DNA of 64,000 bases from Halalkalibacter krulwichiae (GCF_002109385.1 NZ_CP020814.1:1883501-1947500); one strand, 5' to 3'; positions 17,334 to 27,697 are shown, counted from the stretch's first letter. A program made the numbers and translations. The notes: generated by a model from the letters alone, not told the origin.

Positions 17334-18548
17334 ATGAACTTTATTTGGGGGATATTCGGGATCTTAACGGTTTTTGCGATTGCTTTCTTATTTTCAAGCA
17401 ATAAAAAAGCGATTAATTTAAAGACCATTCTTGGAGGTTTAGCCATTCAAGTTGGATTTGCAATTATTGTTTTGAAATGGGAAGCTGGGTTTGCTTTTTT
17501 ACAATGGTTAACATTGGGGATTTCTGCTATTATTGACTACGCCAATGAGGGAATTGAATTTTTGTTTGGTGGGTTATTTCAAGCTGAAGGAATCGGGTTT
17601 GTTTTTGCCTTTCAAGTGTTAACCGTCGTTATCTTCTTTTCTTCATTAATTTCCATATTATATTACATAGGGCTTATGCAAAAAGTAATTCAGTTTTTAG
17701 GAGGGTTTCTGTCCAAAATATTAGGAACAAGTCGGACAGAATCAATGTCTGCAGCGGCTAATATTTTTGTTGGTCAAACGGAAGCACCATTAGTTGTCCG
17801 TCCTTTTATTGAGAAGATGACAAAATCAGAATTATTTGCTGTTATGACTGGGGGGCTTGCTTCAGTAGCAGGTTCAGTTCTTATCGGTTATTCATTACTA
17901 GGAGTTCCATTAGAATATCTGCTTGCAGCAAGCTTTATGGCGGCACCGGCAGGTTTAATTATGGCAAAAATGATTATGCCAGAAACAGAAACCTCACAGA
18001 CATCTGACAAGGTCATGATTGATCGTGATATGGAATCAGCGAACGTTATTGATGCTGCGGCAAAAGGAGCAAGTGTAGGTTTGAATTTAGCTTTAAATAT
18101 TGGGGCAATGTTATTAGCTTTTATTGCTTTAATTGCCTTAATTAATGGCCTTCTTGGAGTAATTGGAGGATGGTTTAACTTTGAAGGTCTAACATTAGAG
18201 CTTATACTTGGCTATCTATTTTCACCGCTTGCTTTTGCTATTGGTGTACCGTGGTCAGAAGCGATTATGGCAGGAGGTTTTATTGGTCAAAAGCTCGTGT
18301 TAAATGAATTTGTTGCTTATGCATCTTTCGCTCCACAAATGGATTCGCTTTCTGGTAAAACAGTTGCAGTGATCAGTTTTGCTTTATGTGGATTTGCTAA
18401 TATATCCTCAGTGGGAATTTTGCTCGGCGGCCTTGGTAACTTAGCTCCAAACAGAAGGGCAGACATAGCAAGATTAGGGATGAAATCTGTACTTGCGGGA
18501 ATGCTTGCTTCGTTATTAAGTGCAGCGATTGCGGGGATGTTGTACTAA
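17334..18548 (+). CDS. nupC: Concentrative nucleoside transporter (NupC/CNT family)
   Basis: 404 residues, normal for NupC. It has the three CNT parts: an N-terminal pair of segments, the core beginning at FQVLTVVIFFSSLISILYYI (about 88), the conserved SAAANIFVGQTEAPLVVRP (about 138) that binds the nucleoside and sodium, and the C-terminal FALCGFANISSVGILLGGLG (about 345). It imports nucleosides with a proton or sodium ion. GAGAGG precedes ATG 17334. A terminator at 18571 follows and no purine riboswitch is visible upstream. Confidence 0.95.
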   Translation: MNFIWGIFGILTVFAIAFLFSSNKKAINLKTILGGLAIQVGFAIIVLKWEAGFAFLQWLTLGISAIIDYANEGIEFLFGGLFQAEGIGFVFAFQVLTVVIFFSSLISILYYIGLMQKVIQFLGGFLSKILGTSRTESMSAAANIFVGQTEAPLVVRPFIEKMTKSELFAVMTGGLASVAGSVLIGYSLLGVPLEYLLAASFMAAPAGLIMAKMIMPETETSQTSDKVMIDRDMESANVIDAAAKGASVGLNLALNIGAMLLAFIALIALINGLLGVIGGWFNFEGLTLELILGYLFSPLAFAIGVPWSEAIMAGGFIGQKLVLNEFVAYASFAPQMDSLSGKTVAVISFALCGFANISSVGILLGGLGNLAPNRRADIARLGMKSVLAGMLASLLSAAIAGMLY

Positions 18549-18570
18549 ATAGCAAAAGGGATGTGAAAAG

Positions 18571-18604
18571 AACAGGCCTAAATAATTAAGTGGCCTGTTT
18601 TTTT
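18571..18604 (+). terminator. Terminator of nupC, overlapping the HMA gene end
   Basis: AACAGGCC pairs with GGCCTGTT around a 13-nt loop, followed by TTTTTT. The stop codon of the convergent gene lies in the loop. Confidence 0.85.
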
Positions 18605-18783
18605 ACTGTTGCTTCAATCATAGAGTAATTTGTTTGCTGCTCGTCATATTCAATCGTTACAATATCTGTATTTTCATTACCATTTGTTGAGACAACACCA
18701 TGTAATGCATTTAGAGCTTCTAAAACATCTGGAATACAGTGGCCACAACTCATTTTCTCAATTTGTACTGAAATAGTCTTCAT
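18586..18783 (-). CDS. Heavy-metal-associated (CopZ-like) domain protein
   Basis: 65 residues forming a single HMA ferredoxin-like domain. The metal site is MSCGHC at residues 11-16, and the strand/helix pattern (ISVQIEKM, VLEALNAL, VVSTNG, DIVTIEYDE) matches copper chaperones. It would bind Cu(I) or a similar soft metal through the CxxC cysteines. No copper ATPase or CsoR gene is adjacent, so the partner is elsewhere. GGAG precedes the ATG on the minus strand. Confidence 0.85.
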   Translation of the reverse strand: MKTISVQIEKMSCGHCIPDVLEALNALHGVVSTNGNENTDIVTIEYDEQQTNYSMIEATVKKQAT

Positions 18784-19021
18784 TATCTAGTCTCCTTTTT
18801 CCGTTAGCATTTGAAAAACAACTTGATGCTATACGGGAAGGTGCATATTCAGGAAAAGCAAAAAATATGAATAGAAATCAAGGTGTAAATTTGACAAAAT
18901 GTCGAACGAATTATGTAAGATTTTCTAACTATTATATTGTCATAATTAAGATCACGAATTATAATTCGAATTAGGTAGAATTTTCTTAAAAATAAAAAGA
19001 GTAGCATAAGGGGGAATTTTT

Positions 19022-20487
19022 TTGGAGCAGATGATTAACTGGTTAAATGGTGTCCTGTGGAGTACACCAATGATTATTTTTTGTCTAGGTGTAGGTTTGC
19101 TCTTTTCTATTTTAACTAAGTTCCTACAGGTTAGGCACCTAAAAGACATGGTTTCATTAACGTTCAAAGGCAAGAGCTCAAGTGCTGGTATTTCTTCCTT
19201 TCAAGCTTTATCAATTGCCTTATCCGGTCGGGTTGGAACCGGTAATATTGCGGGTACAGCAACTGCGATCGCATTTGGTGGACCAGGTGCTGTATTCTGG
19301 ATGTGGACAATTGCCTTTATTGGAGCTGCAAGTGCCTTTATTGAGTCTACGCTTGCGCAGATGTATAAGGTAAAACAAGATGGCCAGTATCGAGGTGGAC
19401 CAGCATACTATATTGAAAAAGGGATTGGGTGGAAGTGGTATGCAGTTCTGTTTGCGGTTGCTACTTTGTTAGCAATGAGCTTGCTCATGCCAGGAATTCA
19501 ATCTAATTCAATTGCTGTTGCTGTTGAGAATGCATTTTCGGTGAATACGTATGTAACTGCGACAATTCTTATTGCTATTATTGGTGTTATTATTTTTGGT
19601 GGGGTTAGACGTATCGCGAATGTAGCTCAATATGTTGTTCCATTTATGGCTGTTGCTTATATTCTTTTATCTCTCATTATTGTGTTTGTGAATATTACTG
19701 AACTACCCGCTGTCATAAGCCTGATCATTAGCAGCGCATTTGGTGCCGATGCAGCATTTGGAGGAATCATTGGTTTAGCCATTTCTTGGGGGTTAAGCGA
19801 GGAATTTATTCAAATGAAGCAGGGCAAGGTACAGGTCCACATGCGGCGGCAGCTGCTGAAGTATCGCATCCAGCTAAACAAGGTTTGGTGCAGTCATTCT
19901 CTGTTTATATTGATACCCTACTTGTTTGTTCGGCAACTGCTTTTATGATTTTGTTTACAGGTATGTATAATACGGAAAGTCCTGAAGGTGGATTTATTGT
20001 CAATAATTTAGGTACTGAAATACCTGCTGGGGCCGGTTACACACAAGCTGCAATTGAATCTGTCCTTCCTGGTTTCGGAGCTGCTTTTGTAGCGGTAGCA
20101 CTATTCTTCTTTGCTTTTACTACAATTATGGCTTATTACTATATGGCCGAAACGAATATTGCTTATTTAATACGTGGGAAGTTTAACAAAGTAGGAATGT
20201 TTGTATTAAAAGTCGTTCTCCTATTAGCGGTCTTTTTTGGAGCGGTACGTGAGGCTGAACTTGCGTGGGCGTTTGGAGACGTAGGACTTGGATTAATGGT
20301 ATGGTTAAATCTAATTGCCATTTTAATTTTAGCTAAGCCAGCGTTACGCACGCTAAAAGACTATGAAGAGCAAAAAAAGCAAGGGAAAGACCCTGTGTTT
20401 GATCCAAAGAAGTTAGGCATTAAAAATGCTGATTATTGGGAAGAAGAGTACAAGAAAGATCAAGAAAAAGATAAACTATCTAGTTAA
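19022..20487 (+). pseudogene. Alanine/glycine:cation symporter (AGCS family), frameshifted
   Basis: Codons from TTG 19022 give the AGCS N-terminal half: SIALSGRVGTGNIAGTATAI near residue 65, then GGPAYYIEKGIG and about six membrane segments. At the G5 run 19788-19792 the reading continues in another frame as VKRGIYSNEAGQGTGPHAAA, the most conserved AGCS signature, and runs to 20487. One missing G accounts for the break; repaired length is about 488 residues, usual for the family. These proteins import alanine or glycine with sodium. TTG is chosen because AAGGGGGAA precedes it. A terminator follows at 20493. Probably intact in the living organism. Confidence 0.88.
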
Positions 20488-20492
20488 AATGA

Positions 20493-20527
20493 GGGAGAGT
20501 CTTCTCTAATGAGGAGGCTCTTTTTGT
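20493..20527 (+). terminator. Terminator of the AGCS symporter gene
   Basis: AGAGTCTTCTC pairs with GAGGAGGCTCT and is followed by TTTTTG. Confidence 0.8.
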
Positions 20528-20573
20528 ATTAGTTAAGCAATGTTTTATCTGTAGAAAGGAAAGAAAGCAGGGG

Positions 20574-20620
20574 ACATCGAAAAGGCGTATGGTCACTTTT
20601 ACAATGTCTCCTGCTTTTTA
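20574..20620. terminator. Hairpin between AGCS gene and minus-strand small gene
   Basis: AAGCAGGGGACAT pairs with ATGTCTCCTGCTT around a 21-nt loop. T-rich flanks lie on both sides, so it could end the minus-strand small gene at 20631. Confidence 0.6.
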
Positions 20621-20630
20621 ATTAAAGTCG

Positions 20631-20762
20631 TTACTTGTCAATCAGGCCTTTTCTTTTGGCAAGCTCTAACTTTGCTTCGTTATACGTTAAACCAGATTGC
20701 TGATTAAGACGTTTCACTTCAGCAATATTTGTATTCGCAATTGTTTTCTCTTTGTTCTTCAT
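20631..20762 (-). CDS. Small protein, 43 residues, weakly resembling gamma-type SASP
   Basis: The minus-strand ORF runs from ATG 20762 to TAA 20631 with AAGTGGTG upstream. The sequence is charged and helical, with TNIAEVKRLNQQS followed by AKLELAKRKG. The NIAEVK..NQQS part recalls the repeat of gamma-type small acid-soluble spore proteins, but the length is short and the assignment is a suggestion only. It ends just before a hairpin that suits a minus-strand terminator. Confidence 0.55.
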   Translation of the reverse strand: MKNKEKTIANTNIAEVKRLNQQSGLTYNEAKLELAKRKGLIDK

Positions 20763-20867
20763 TTAGGTCACACCACTTTTCATTGTACTTTATTCTATTA
20801 TTTCTCTTCTTCCAATTTAATTAACCATCAAATTGCCTTAAGAGAGTATCCATTATTTGTATTGTGT

Positions 20868-21023
20868 TTATTGGAAGAGCGGAAAAATGTAATTGACTAG
20901 GAACCAGAGAAACCCAAAGAACATGATCAAATAGGATGCGTATTTGATAAAGGTGGCAAAGACCTTGCTTTTATCATTTTTTGTTTCAACATGTTTACGT
21001 TCAACATCTACATTTCGATTCAT
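20868..21023 (-). CDS. Small single-pass membrane protein, 51 residues
   Basis: ATG at 21023 has AGGAGGA 8 nt upstream on the minus strand, an almost ideal ribosome binding site. The first 22 residues are charged (DVERKHVETKNDKSK), followed by one hydrophobic segment (LIMFFGFLWFLVNYIFPLF) at the C terminus, so the N terminus is probably cytoplasmic. The family is not recognised. It lies between fumC and the 43-residue gene, on the same strand. Confidence 0.7.
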   Translation of the reverse strand: MNRNVDVERKHVETKNDKSKVFATFIKYASYLIMFFGFLWFLVNYIFPLFQ

Positions 21024-21080
21024 CATTCATTCCTCCTCTTTTTTGACGCTCTATGTTTCTATACCCAGTCCATTTAGTAT

Positions 21081-21108
21081 GAAACCTTCCTCTATAGAGA
21101 AAGGTTTT
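21081..21108 (-). terminator. Hairpin after fumC
   Basis: AAACCTT.CTCTATAGAG.AAGGTTT is nearly palindromic. It lies just beyond the fumC stop on the minus strand; the T tract is poor. Confidence 0.4.
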
Positions 21109-21117
21109 GTTGTTACG

Positions 21118-22506
21118 CTATTCCTTTGGCGAGATCATGTCTTCAGGTTTTACAATTCGTTCAAATTCTTCATTAGACAAGAGTCCTGATTTTATTGCAG
21201 CTTCTTTAAGTGTTAAACCTTCCTTGTGAGCCAGTTTTGCTATTGTTGCGGCATTTTCGTAACCAATATGAGGATTAAGGGCTGTTACAAGCATTAATGA
21301 TTGCTCTAGATTTTTTTGGATAACCTCATGATTTGGCTCAATCCCAACGGCACAATGATCATTAAAAGAAATCATTGAGTCACTGAGAAGTTGAACACTT
21401 TGTAATAAGTTAAAAATGATTACGGGTTTAAAAACATTTAATTCGAAATTACCTTGACTAGCGGCAAAGCCGATTGTGGCATCGTTGCCCATTACTTGAC
21501 AGGCAACCATTGTTAAAGCCTCACTCTGTGTAGGATTTACTTTTCCAGGCATAATGGAGCTACCAGGCTCATTCGCTGGTATGGTAATTTCACCGATTCC
21601 TGACCTAGGACCACTTGCAAGCCATCTGACATCATTGGCGATCTTCATTAAGTCAGCTGCTAAAGCTTTGCAAGCACCATGTATGTAGACAATTTCATCG
21701 TGACTTGTAAGAGCATGAAACTTATTCTCCGCTGATGTGAACGTTTGATTCGTTGCCTTGCTAATATTTTCGGCTACTAGCTCACCAAACTTGGGGTGAG
21801 CATTAATACCAGTTCCGACAGCGGTACCGCCTATGGCTAATTCTCTTAATGGTTCTACGCTTTGGCGAATCATCAATTCTGTTTTCTCAAGCATCCGATG
21901 CCAACCGCTCATTTCTTGTCCGAGGGTGAGAGGGGTTGCATCTTGCAAGTGAGTACGACCTATTTTAATTAAATTATTGTATTGATAGGACTTTTGCTTT
22001 AATGTCTCTTTTAGTTTTCTTAATGCTGGTACTAGCTCATCTTCAATTTTCATAATAGCGGCAACATGCATCGCAGTTGGAAAGGTGTCGTTGGAACTTT
22101 GTGACTGATTAACGTCATCATTTGGGTGAACTTTTTCACTGCTATTTTGAGATGTTAGTATTTGATTAGCTCGATATGCGATTACTTCATTCACGTTCAT
22201 ATTTGATTGAGTACCGCTACCGGTTTGCCAAACTTTTAATGGAAAATGATCATTTAAATTTCCAGCAATGATTTCATCAGCAGCAGCAGTAATGGCATTC
22301 ATCTTACTCTCGCTTAATTTCCCTAATTCATGATTGACGATCGCAGCGCTTTTTTTTAATTGAGCAAAGGCATAAATAACCTCTAAAGGCATCGTTTCTT
22401 TTCCAATATTGAAATTTTGACTACTACGTTGGGTCTGAGCACCCCACATTTTATCCGCTGGTACGTTGATTTCTCCAATTGTGTCTCGTTCAATCCGTTC
22501 GTTCAT
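21118..22506 (-). CDS. fumC: Class II fumarate hydratase
   Basis: 462 residues, normal for the iron-independent fumarase that interconverts fumarate and malate in the TCA cycle as a homotetramer. Visible are [16 protein letters not shown] (about 97), the B-site/active region [19 protein letters not shown] (about 127), the catalytic His in [16 protein letters not shown] (about 183) and the superfamily signature [15 protein letters not shown] (about 313). The start at 22506 gives GGAG 9 nt upstream; ATG 22515 and GTG 22521 lie too close to it. Monocistronic. Confidence 0.95.
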   Translation of the reverse strand: MNERIERDTIGEINVPADKMWGAQTQRSSQNFNIGKETMPLEVIYAFAQLKKSAAIVNHELGKLSESKMNAITAAADEIIAGNLNDHFPLKVWQTGSGTQSNMNVNEVIAYRANQILTSQNSSEKVHPNDDVNQSQSSNDTFPTAMHVAAIMKIEDELVPALRKLKETLKQKSYQYNNLIKIGRTHLQDATPLTLGQEMSGWHRMLEKTELMIRQSVEPLRELAIGGTAVGTGINAHPKFGELVAENISKATNQTFTSAENKFHALTSHDEIVYIHGACKALAADLMKIANDVRWLASGPRSGIGEITIPANEPGSSIMPGKVNPTQSEALTMVACQVMGNDATIGFAASQGNFELNVFKPVIIFNLLQSVQLLSDSMISFNDHCAVGIEPNHEVIQKNLEQSLMLVTALNPHIGYENAATIAKLAHKEGLTLKEAAIKSGLLSNEEFERIVKPEDMISPKE

Positions 22507-22655
22507 TGGTATCATCTCCACTTTAACATTTGAATTAGTGTAAATTTCGACGGTCTAACAACAGTTTATACATAGTCTGTAGAAGTTACACTATTTAAAA
22601 AGGAAGAATTTTACGAATTCATGCTGAAAAATCTCTCATTCAAATAAAAAGGTTA

Positions 22656-22693
22656 GGATGAAGCAATTAGCTTTTTAGCTTCTTTGTTCATCC
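22656..22693 (-). terminator. Terminator of the lipase gene
   Basis: On the minus strand GGATGAA pairs with TTCATCC, followed by TAACCTTTTT. It lies 14 bp after the lipase stop. Confidence 0.55.
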
Positions 22694-22706
22694 TTGTCTA
22701 TGCAAG

Positions 22707-23432
22707 TCATTCACACAATGTTTTGACCCCTTTTAAATACGTATAAATGCTATGATTTCCATCCAAACTCTCAGTTTGCAACCCAAATGAACGTTCTTGT
22801 TGAACATGTTTGTAACGCCAAGTGTGATCTGTAATAGGGCAATAAATTTCCTCGGGTGGCAAGAGAGGAACAATATCAAATATATTCACATATCTCTCGC
22901 TTTGTTTGAGTCGTATGTTGCATAAAGTTGAAAATAAATCGTTACCTACACGTGGGCTGGCAAAAGTAAACAGTGACGTATTGAATCGACTACACGCTAA
23001 ATCTAGCGCACATATGGTAGCGAGTGCTGCTCCTAGGCTGTGACCTGTCACGTATATAGGTTTTGAACGAGAAACGTTCTTTAAGCTGTGAGTGATGGCT
23101 TCTCTACATGAGGAGTAGGTCGTTAGAAATCCGGCATGAACAAGGGGAAGGTCGTTCATGTTAGTATAGGGAAAGGTTTGTTGGGAAACCTCCGCATCAA
23201 TTATCCAGTCGGAGTTAGATTCTGTACCACGAAAAGCAATAATGATGTTTTTTTTTGATTCTAGAATAAAGCCAAACCATTCTTCTTTCCCCATTGCCAA
23301 AGCTTTGAAGCTAAGAATATTCTTATATCCAATAGGTTTCGTAAAAGCACCATCCATTTCATATTGCTTGTATGTTTGTAAACAACAATTTGCTAAAAAT
23401 AAAGGAAGTAGCTTAGCCTCTTGTCGATCCAT
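22707..23432 (-). CDS. Class 3 lipase family protein
   Basis: 241 residues of the alpha/beta-hydrolase fold typical of fungal-type class 3 lipases. The nucleophile elbow is GHSLGAALA near residue 129. IIAFRGTES near 66 supplies the oxyanion-region motif, FASPRVGN near 156 precedes the acid (Asp) and a late His in DGNHSIYTYL completes the triad. There is no signal peptide, so it is probably cytosolic or released without one. GGAGGGG precedes the ATG on the minus strand. The natural substrate is unknown. Confidence 0.88.
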   Translation of the reverse strand: MDRQEAKLLPLFLANCCLQTYKQYEMDGAFTKPIGYKNILSFKALAMGKEEWFGFILESKKNIIIAFRGTESNSDWIIDAEVSQQTFPYTNMNDLPLVHAGFLTTYSSCREAITHSLKNVSRSKPIYVTGHSLGAALATICALDLACSRFNTSLFTFASPRVGNDLFSTLCNIRLKQSERYVNIFDIVPLLPPEEIYCPITDHTWRYKHVQQERSFGLQTESLDGNHSIYTYLKGVKTLCE

Positions 23433-23614
23433 ATAAGTGCCCCTCCTTACGGTTTTTAATTTAATATATGTATAGGTGTTAGTCTAGGTTTCTAGCTTTT
23501 TCAATTTTCTAACTGGATTTAATGATTAAATATGTGTATGAAGTTTTGAAAAGGGAATTTGAAAGCATGCATAGAAGTATTAAAAGATATTTCATTTATG
23601 AAAGGGAGGATTTG

Positions 23615-24394
23615 ATGACGGAACAAAATGAAAAAAGCAACGTTCAAAAGCAGTTTGGTCAAAACGCGGAAAACTATGTAACAAGTCAAACTCACGCTAA
23701 AGGGGTAGATTTAAAAAAGTTAGTTGGGATCCAAAGCTTTTTGGGAGATGAATTTGTATTAGATATTGCTACAGGAGGTGGACATGTAGCCAATGCAGTC
23801 GCCTCTAGAGTAAAAAAGGTAGTTGCCTTTGATTTAACCGATGAAATCTTGGAGGCTGCTAGAGGATTTATTGAAATGAATGGTCATCGTAATGTTGAAT
23901 TTGTAAAAGGGGATGCAGAACAACTCCCTTTTAGTGATGAAGAATTTGATGTAATCACTTGTCGTATTGCCGCACACCATTTTCCTAATCCAAAAGCTTT
24001 TGTTCAGGAGGTTTTCCGTACATTGAAAAAGGGAGGGACGTTTTTATTTATTGATAATGTTGCCCCTGAACTTGATTCCTTTGACCAATTTTATAATAAG
24101 GTAGAAAAAGATAGGGATTATAGTCATCAACGAGCTTGGAAAAAGACCGAATGGATCGAAATGCTAGAGAAGGCGGATTTTGATGTAGAAGAGATGTATA
24201 CATTTAAGAAAACCTTTATTTACGAAAATTGGACTAACATGATGAAGCTTTCAAAGGAGAATAAAGAAAAGCTTTCAACCTTTATGCTTGATGCGCCTGA
24301 TAATCACCATAAGAAATTCAATATTAAAATAGAAGATAGTAAAATAGTATCTTTCCAAGGTGAATCGATCCTTATAAAAGCAAGGAAAGGCTAA
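23615..24394 (+). CDS. Class I SAM-dependent methyltransferase (UbiE/MenG type)
   Basis: 259 residues. The SAM-binding Rossmann motifs are VLDIATGGGHVANAVA (motif I, about 46), VVAFDLTDEIL (end of strand 2), VKGDAEQLPFSDEEFDVIT (about 90) and FRTLKKGGTFLFID (about 132). HHFPNP and HQRAWKKTEW fit methyltransferases that act on small or lipid-like substrates. ATG 23615 was chosen because AAAGGGAGG lies 5 nt upstream; the longer upstream reading frame has no such signal. The substrate cannot be told. Confidence 0.9.
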   Translation: MTEQNEKSNVQKQFGQNAENYVTSQTHAKGVDLKKLVGIQSFLGDEFVLDIATGGGHVANAVASRVKKVVAFDLTDEILEAARGFIEMNGHRNVEFVKGDAEQLPFSDEEFDVITCRIAAHHFPNPKAFVQEVFRTLKKGGTFLFIDNVAPELDSFDQFYNKVEKDRDYSHQRAWKKTEWIEMLEKADFDVEEMYTFKKTFIYENWTNMMKLSKENKEKLSTFMLDAPDNHHKKFNIKIEDSKIVSFQGESILIKARKG

Positions 24395-24824
24395 TGTAAT
24401 AAGATAAGAAAGAGATAAAATAAATCCCAAAATGTTAACGGTCAGCGTTAGTATTTTTATTATTGAACAATAATGGTTTTTCATTGCATATACGTTTGAT
24501 TGTCATTTATCCGCCAAAGAGCAATAGACAGATGTTCGTAAGTTAAAACTTGAAAAGTAGCCGAGAAGGTAACATTTATTGAGTTTGTTATATCGATCTA
24601 AAATTTGAAAAAACAGAAAAATGAAAGCGGTTCAAATTACAAAATAGTCAGAAAAATATTTGAGCAATCTTATATCTTATGGTACTATAATAAGTACTTA
24701 CAGGCAGTACATAAATCTACTGTGTAGGGACAAAAAGTGTCCAGGTATTGGGGATAATGATTAATAAGTTGCTTTGTAAGAGTGTAGAGAGAGAAAAATG
24801 TTTTTGGATTAGGAGGCTGCTTAA
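24395..24824. other. Intergenic region before ppc
   Basis: 430 bp without a gene. It holds a small hairpin plus T tract for the methyltransferase transcript near 24435-24460 (TAACG/CGTTA), a candidate ppc promoter at 24660 and a short GGACA/TGTCC hairpin at 24729-24742 in the ppc leader. No known riboswitch was recognised. Confidence 0.45.
24660..24688 (+). promoter_or_regulatory. Candidate sigma-A promoter of ppc
   Basis: TTGAGC and TACTAT are 17 nt apart; an overlapping TATAAT lies 3 nt further on. It lies about 140 bp before the ppc start codon. Confidence 0.4.
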
Positions 24825-27578
24825 ATGATCGATGTAGCAGATAAAAATGTACTACTACGTAACGATGTTAAGAAACTAGGCAATATTTTAGGGGAGATTT
24901 TGGTCCATCATGGTGGAATCTCACTTTTAGAAAAAGTTGAGAAGATACGTGAACTGACAAAGAATCTTCGGAAAAATTACAATGAGGAATCCTATCTTTT
25001 ATTAAAACAAGAAATTTCTTCACTTGAACCACCAACACGTTCACAAGTGATTCGTGCTTTCTCGATTTACTTTCATTTAGTAAATATAGCTGAGCAAAAT
25101 CACCGTATTCGTCGTAGACGCCAATATCAGTTACAGCAAGATGGAGTGATTCAACCGGTTTCGATAGAAAGCGCTGTTGTAGCTATCAAAGAAGGTCAGT
25201 ATTCACAAGAAGTGATCCAACAAGTATTAAATGATTTGTCAATTGAATTAATTATTACCGCACATCCAACAGAAGCAACGAAGAGAACGGTACTGGAAAT
25301 TCAAAAGAGGATTTCTACGATTCTTCAAGAGTTGGATAACCCGATGTTAACGAAGAAAGAAAAAAAGAATTTAGAGGAAAGTTTGTTCAATGATGTAACA
25401 GCTTTATGGCAAACAGATGAGTTACGTCATCGCAAACCAACCGTTATAGACGAAGTGAAAAATGGCTTATATTATTTTAAAGAAACACTTTTTGATGTTT
25501 TACCAGATATTCATCAAGAGTTAGAAGATCAGCTTGAAGAACATCTTCCAGAGACGAAATGGAATGTTCCTAATTTCTTACATTTTGGCTCTTGGATTGG
25601 TGGAGATCGAGATGGCAATCCGAATGTAACACCTGAAATTACATGGGAGACGTTAAAGTTACAACGTAAAGTAGTATTAAAAAAGTATGATGAAGCAATT
25701 GTTGATTTAATGAAGCGCTTCAGCCAATCTACTGCTCGTGTTTCGTTAGATGAAGAGTTGGTTAAGTCTGTAGAACATGAAGAAGAGATTTATCTAACTG
25801 AAGACGATTGTTGGCCGGTGAAATCGGAAGTATATCGTCGAAAGTTTGCTGTCATGCTTAAACGAATTCGCGAGGTAGGTAAGTCTGATGTAGGTTATCA
25901 AACATCAGAAGAACTTGAGAAAGATTTAATAATCGTTAAGGAAAGTGTTGAACAGCATCAGCCATCTCAACATAAGTTGAAGACGATTCGCAAAGTTATT
26001 CGTCAAGTTCAATTATTTGGTTTCCACTTGGCTACCCTTGACATTCGTAATCATAGTGGGGAGCATGAAGCGGCCATTACTGAGATCTTAAAAGTCGTCA
26101 ATATTACTGATCGTTATGCTGATTTATCAGAGGAAGAGAAAATTAAGCTCCTAGAAAGTGTATTGAAGGATCCAAGACCCCTTTTATTACTTGAGGAGGA
26201 TTATTCAAAAGAAACACAAGAAGTGTTAAAAGTATTCCAAATGATTAAAAAAGCTCATAATGAGTTTGGCAGTCGTTCCATTGAAGTCTATTTAGTTAGT
26301 ATGACTCAGTCGGCAAGTGATTTGTTAGAAGTCCTTGTGTTAGCTAAAGAAGCTGGTATCTATCGTTTACATGCTGATGGGAAAATTGAAAGTGGATTGA
26401 ATGTTGCGCCTTTACTAGAAACGATTGATGACCTTGTTGCAGGACCAAAGATTATGAAGACGCTTTTTGAAATGGGTGTGTATCGTAAGCATATTCAAGA
26501 GCGTGGTGATCATCAAGAAATTATGCTTGGGTACTCAGATGGTAGTAAAGACGGTGGTACTTTGACAGCGAATTGGAAGCTCTTTAAAGCACAACAAGAA
26601 ATTCATAATATGGCTAGGGAATTTAATATTGGATTAAAGTTTTTCCATGGTCGTGGAGGTTCTTTAGGTCGTGGAGGCGGTCCGCTTAATCGCAGTATTC
26701 TGTCACAGCCTGCTGAAACGTTAGGTGACGGTGTGAAGATTACAGAACAGGGTGAAGTTTTGTCTTCGCGTTACCTACTTGAAGACATTGCTTATCGTAA
26801 TCTTGAGCAAGCAGCTTCTGCCTTATTAGAGGCATCAGCTAAAGTTGCTAAGAAATCTGAGCAAGGAAAAATTCGTGAGGAAGCATGGGAAGTTGCGATG
26901 GAAGAGGTTTCGGCACACTCTTTGAAAAAGTATCAATCGCTAGTGTTTGGTGATCAAGATTTCCTTACTTACTTCAAACAAGCGACACCGTTGCGTGAAC
27001 TAGGCGCATTGAATATAGGGTCTAGACCGATGAGTCGTAAGGGGAGCGAGCGATTTGAAGACCTCCGTGCTATCCCTTGGGTATTTGCGTGGACACAGTC
27101 TAGACAAATGATTCCAGCTTGGTACGCAGCAGGTACTGGTCTACAAACTTTTGCTTCTAAAGGGTCTGAAAACTTGAAACTGTTACAGGATATGTATCAA
27201 CAATGGCCATTCTTTAGATCTACTATTAATAATTTACAAATGGCTTTGATGAAAGCAGATCTTTCAACGGCTAAAGAATATATTAAATTAATAGAGGATC
27301 AAACAATTGCTGATCGAATCTTTAACGATATTTCAGAAGAGTATAAGAGAACGAGAGAAATTCTTCTGCAAATTTCGGGTAACCTAGAACTACTTGATCA
27401 TACACCTAATATTCAAGAATCTGTCCATCGTAGAAATCCGTATGTTGATCCACTTAACTTTTTACAAGTAGATCTCATTCAGAAAATGCGTCAATCGGAA
27501 GAAAGATCAGATGAGTTATTAACGGAAGTATTACTAACGATAAGTGGAATTGCGGCAGGGTTAGTGAATACTGGCTGA
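24825..27578 (+). CDS. ppc: Phosphoenolpyruvate carboxylase
   Basis: 917 residues, full length. It carboxylates PEP to oxaloacetate, replenishing the TCA cycle. All catalytic signatures are present: the active His in TAHPTEATKRTV (about 144), the loop GSWIGGDRDGNPNVTPE (about 257), GYSDGSKDGGTLTANW (about 570), the flexible glycine loop FFHGRGGSLGRGGGP (about 608) and SRKGSERFEDLRAIPW (about 734), ending in the C-terminal NTG that enters the active site. AGGAGG precedes ATG 24825. A strong terminator follows at 27602. Confidence 0.97.
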   Translation: MIDVADKNVLLRNDVKKLGNILGEILVHHGGISLLEKVEKIRELTKNLRKNYNEESYLLLKQEISSLEPPTRSQVIRAFSIYFHLVNIAEQNHRIRRRRQYQLQQDGVIQPVSIESAVVAIKEGQYSQEVIQQVLNDLSIELIITAHPTEATKRTVLEIQKRISTILQELDNPMLTKKEKKNLEESLFNDVTALWQTDELRHRKPTVIDEVKNGLYYFKETLFDVLPDIHQELEDQLEEHLPETKWNVPNFLHFGSWIGGDRDGNPNVTPEITWETLKLQRKVVLKKYDEAIVDLMKRFSQSTARVSLDEELVKSVEHEEEIYLTEDDCWPVKSEVYRRKFAVMLKRIREVGKSDVGYQTSEELEKDLIIVKESVEQHQPSQHKLKTIRKVIRQVQLFGFHLATLDIRNHSGEHEAAITEILKVVNITDRYADLSEEEKIKLLESVLKDPRPLLLLEEDYSKETQEVLKVFQMIKKAHNEFGSRSIEVYLVSMTQSASDLLEVLVLAKEAGIYRLHADGKIESGLNVAPLLETIDDLVAGPKIMKTLFEMGVYRKHIQERGDHQEIMLGYSDGSKDGGTLTANWKLFKAQQEIHNMAREFNIGLKFFHGRGGSLGRGGGPLNRSILSQPAETLGDGVKITEQGEVLSSRYLLEDIAYRNLEQAASALLEASAKVAKKSEQGKIREEAWEVAMEEVSAHSLKKYQSLVFGDQDFLTYFKQATPLRELGALNIGSRPMSRKGSERFEDLRAIPWVFAWTQSRQMIPAWYAAGTGLQTFASKGSENLKLLQDMYQQWPFFRSTINNLQMALMKADLSTAKEYIKLIEDQTIADRIFNDISEEYKRTREILLQISGNLELLDHTPNIQESVHRRNPYVDPLNFLQVDLIQKMRQSEERSDELLTEVLLTISGIAAGLVNTG

Positions 27579-27601
27579 TCATAAATGAAATAAAATGACT
27601 G

Positions 27602-27649
27602 AAACACATTCCTTTTTGGTTGAATGACGAAAAGGGATGTGTTTTTTTT
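27602..27649 (+). terminator. Terminator of ppc
   Basis: AACACATTCCTTTTT pairs with AAAAGGGATGTGTT and is followed by a T8 tract. Confidence 0.9.
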
Positions 27650-27697
27650 GTGTTAAAATTCCGTTGAAATGTGTAATTTACGCAAGGGGGAGTAATA

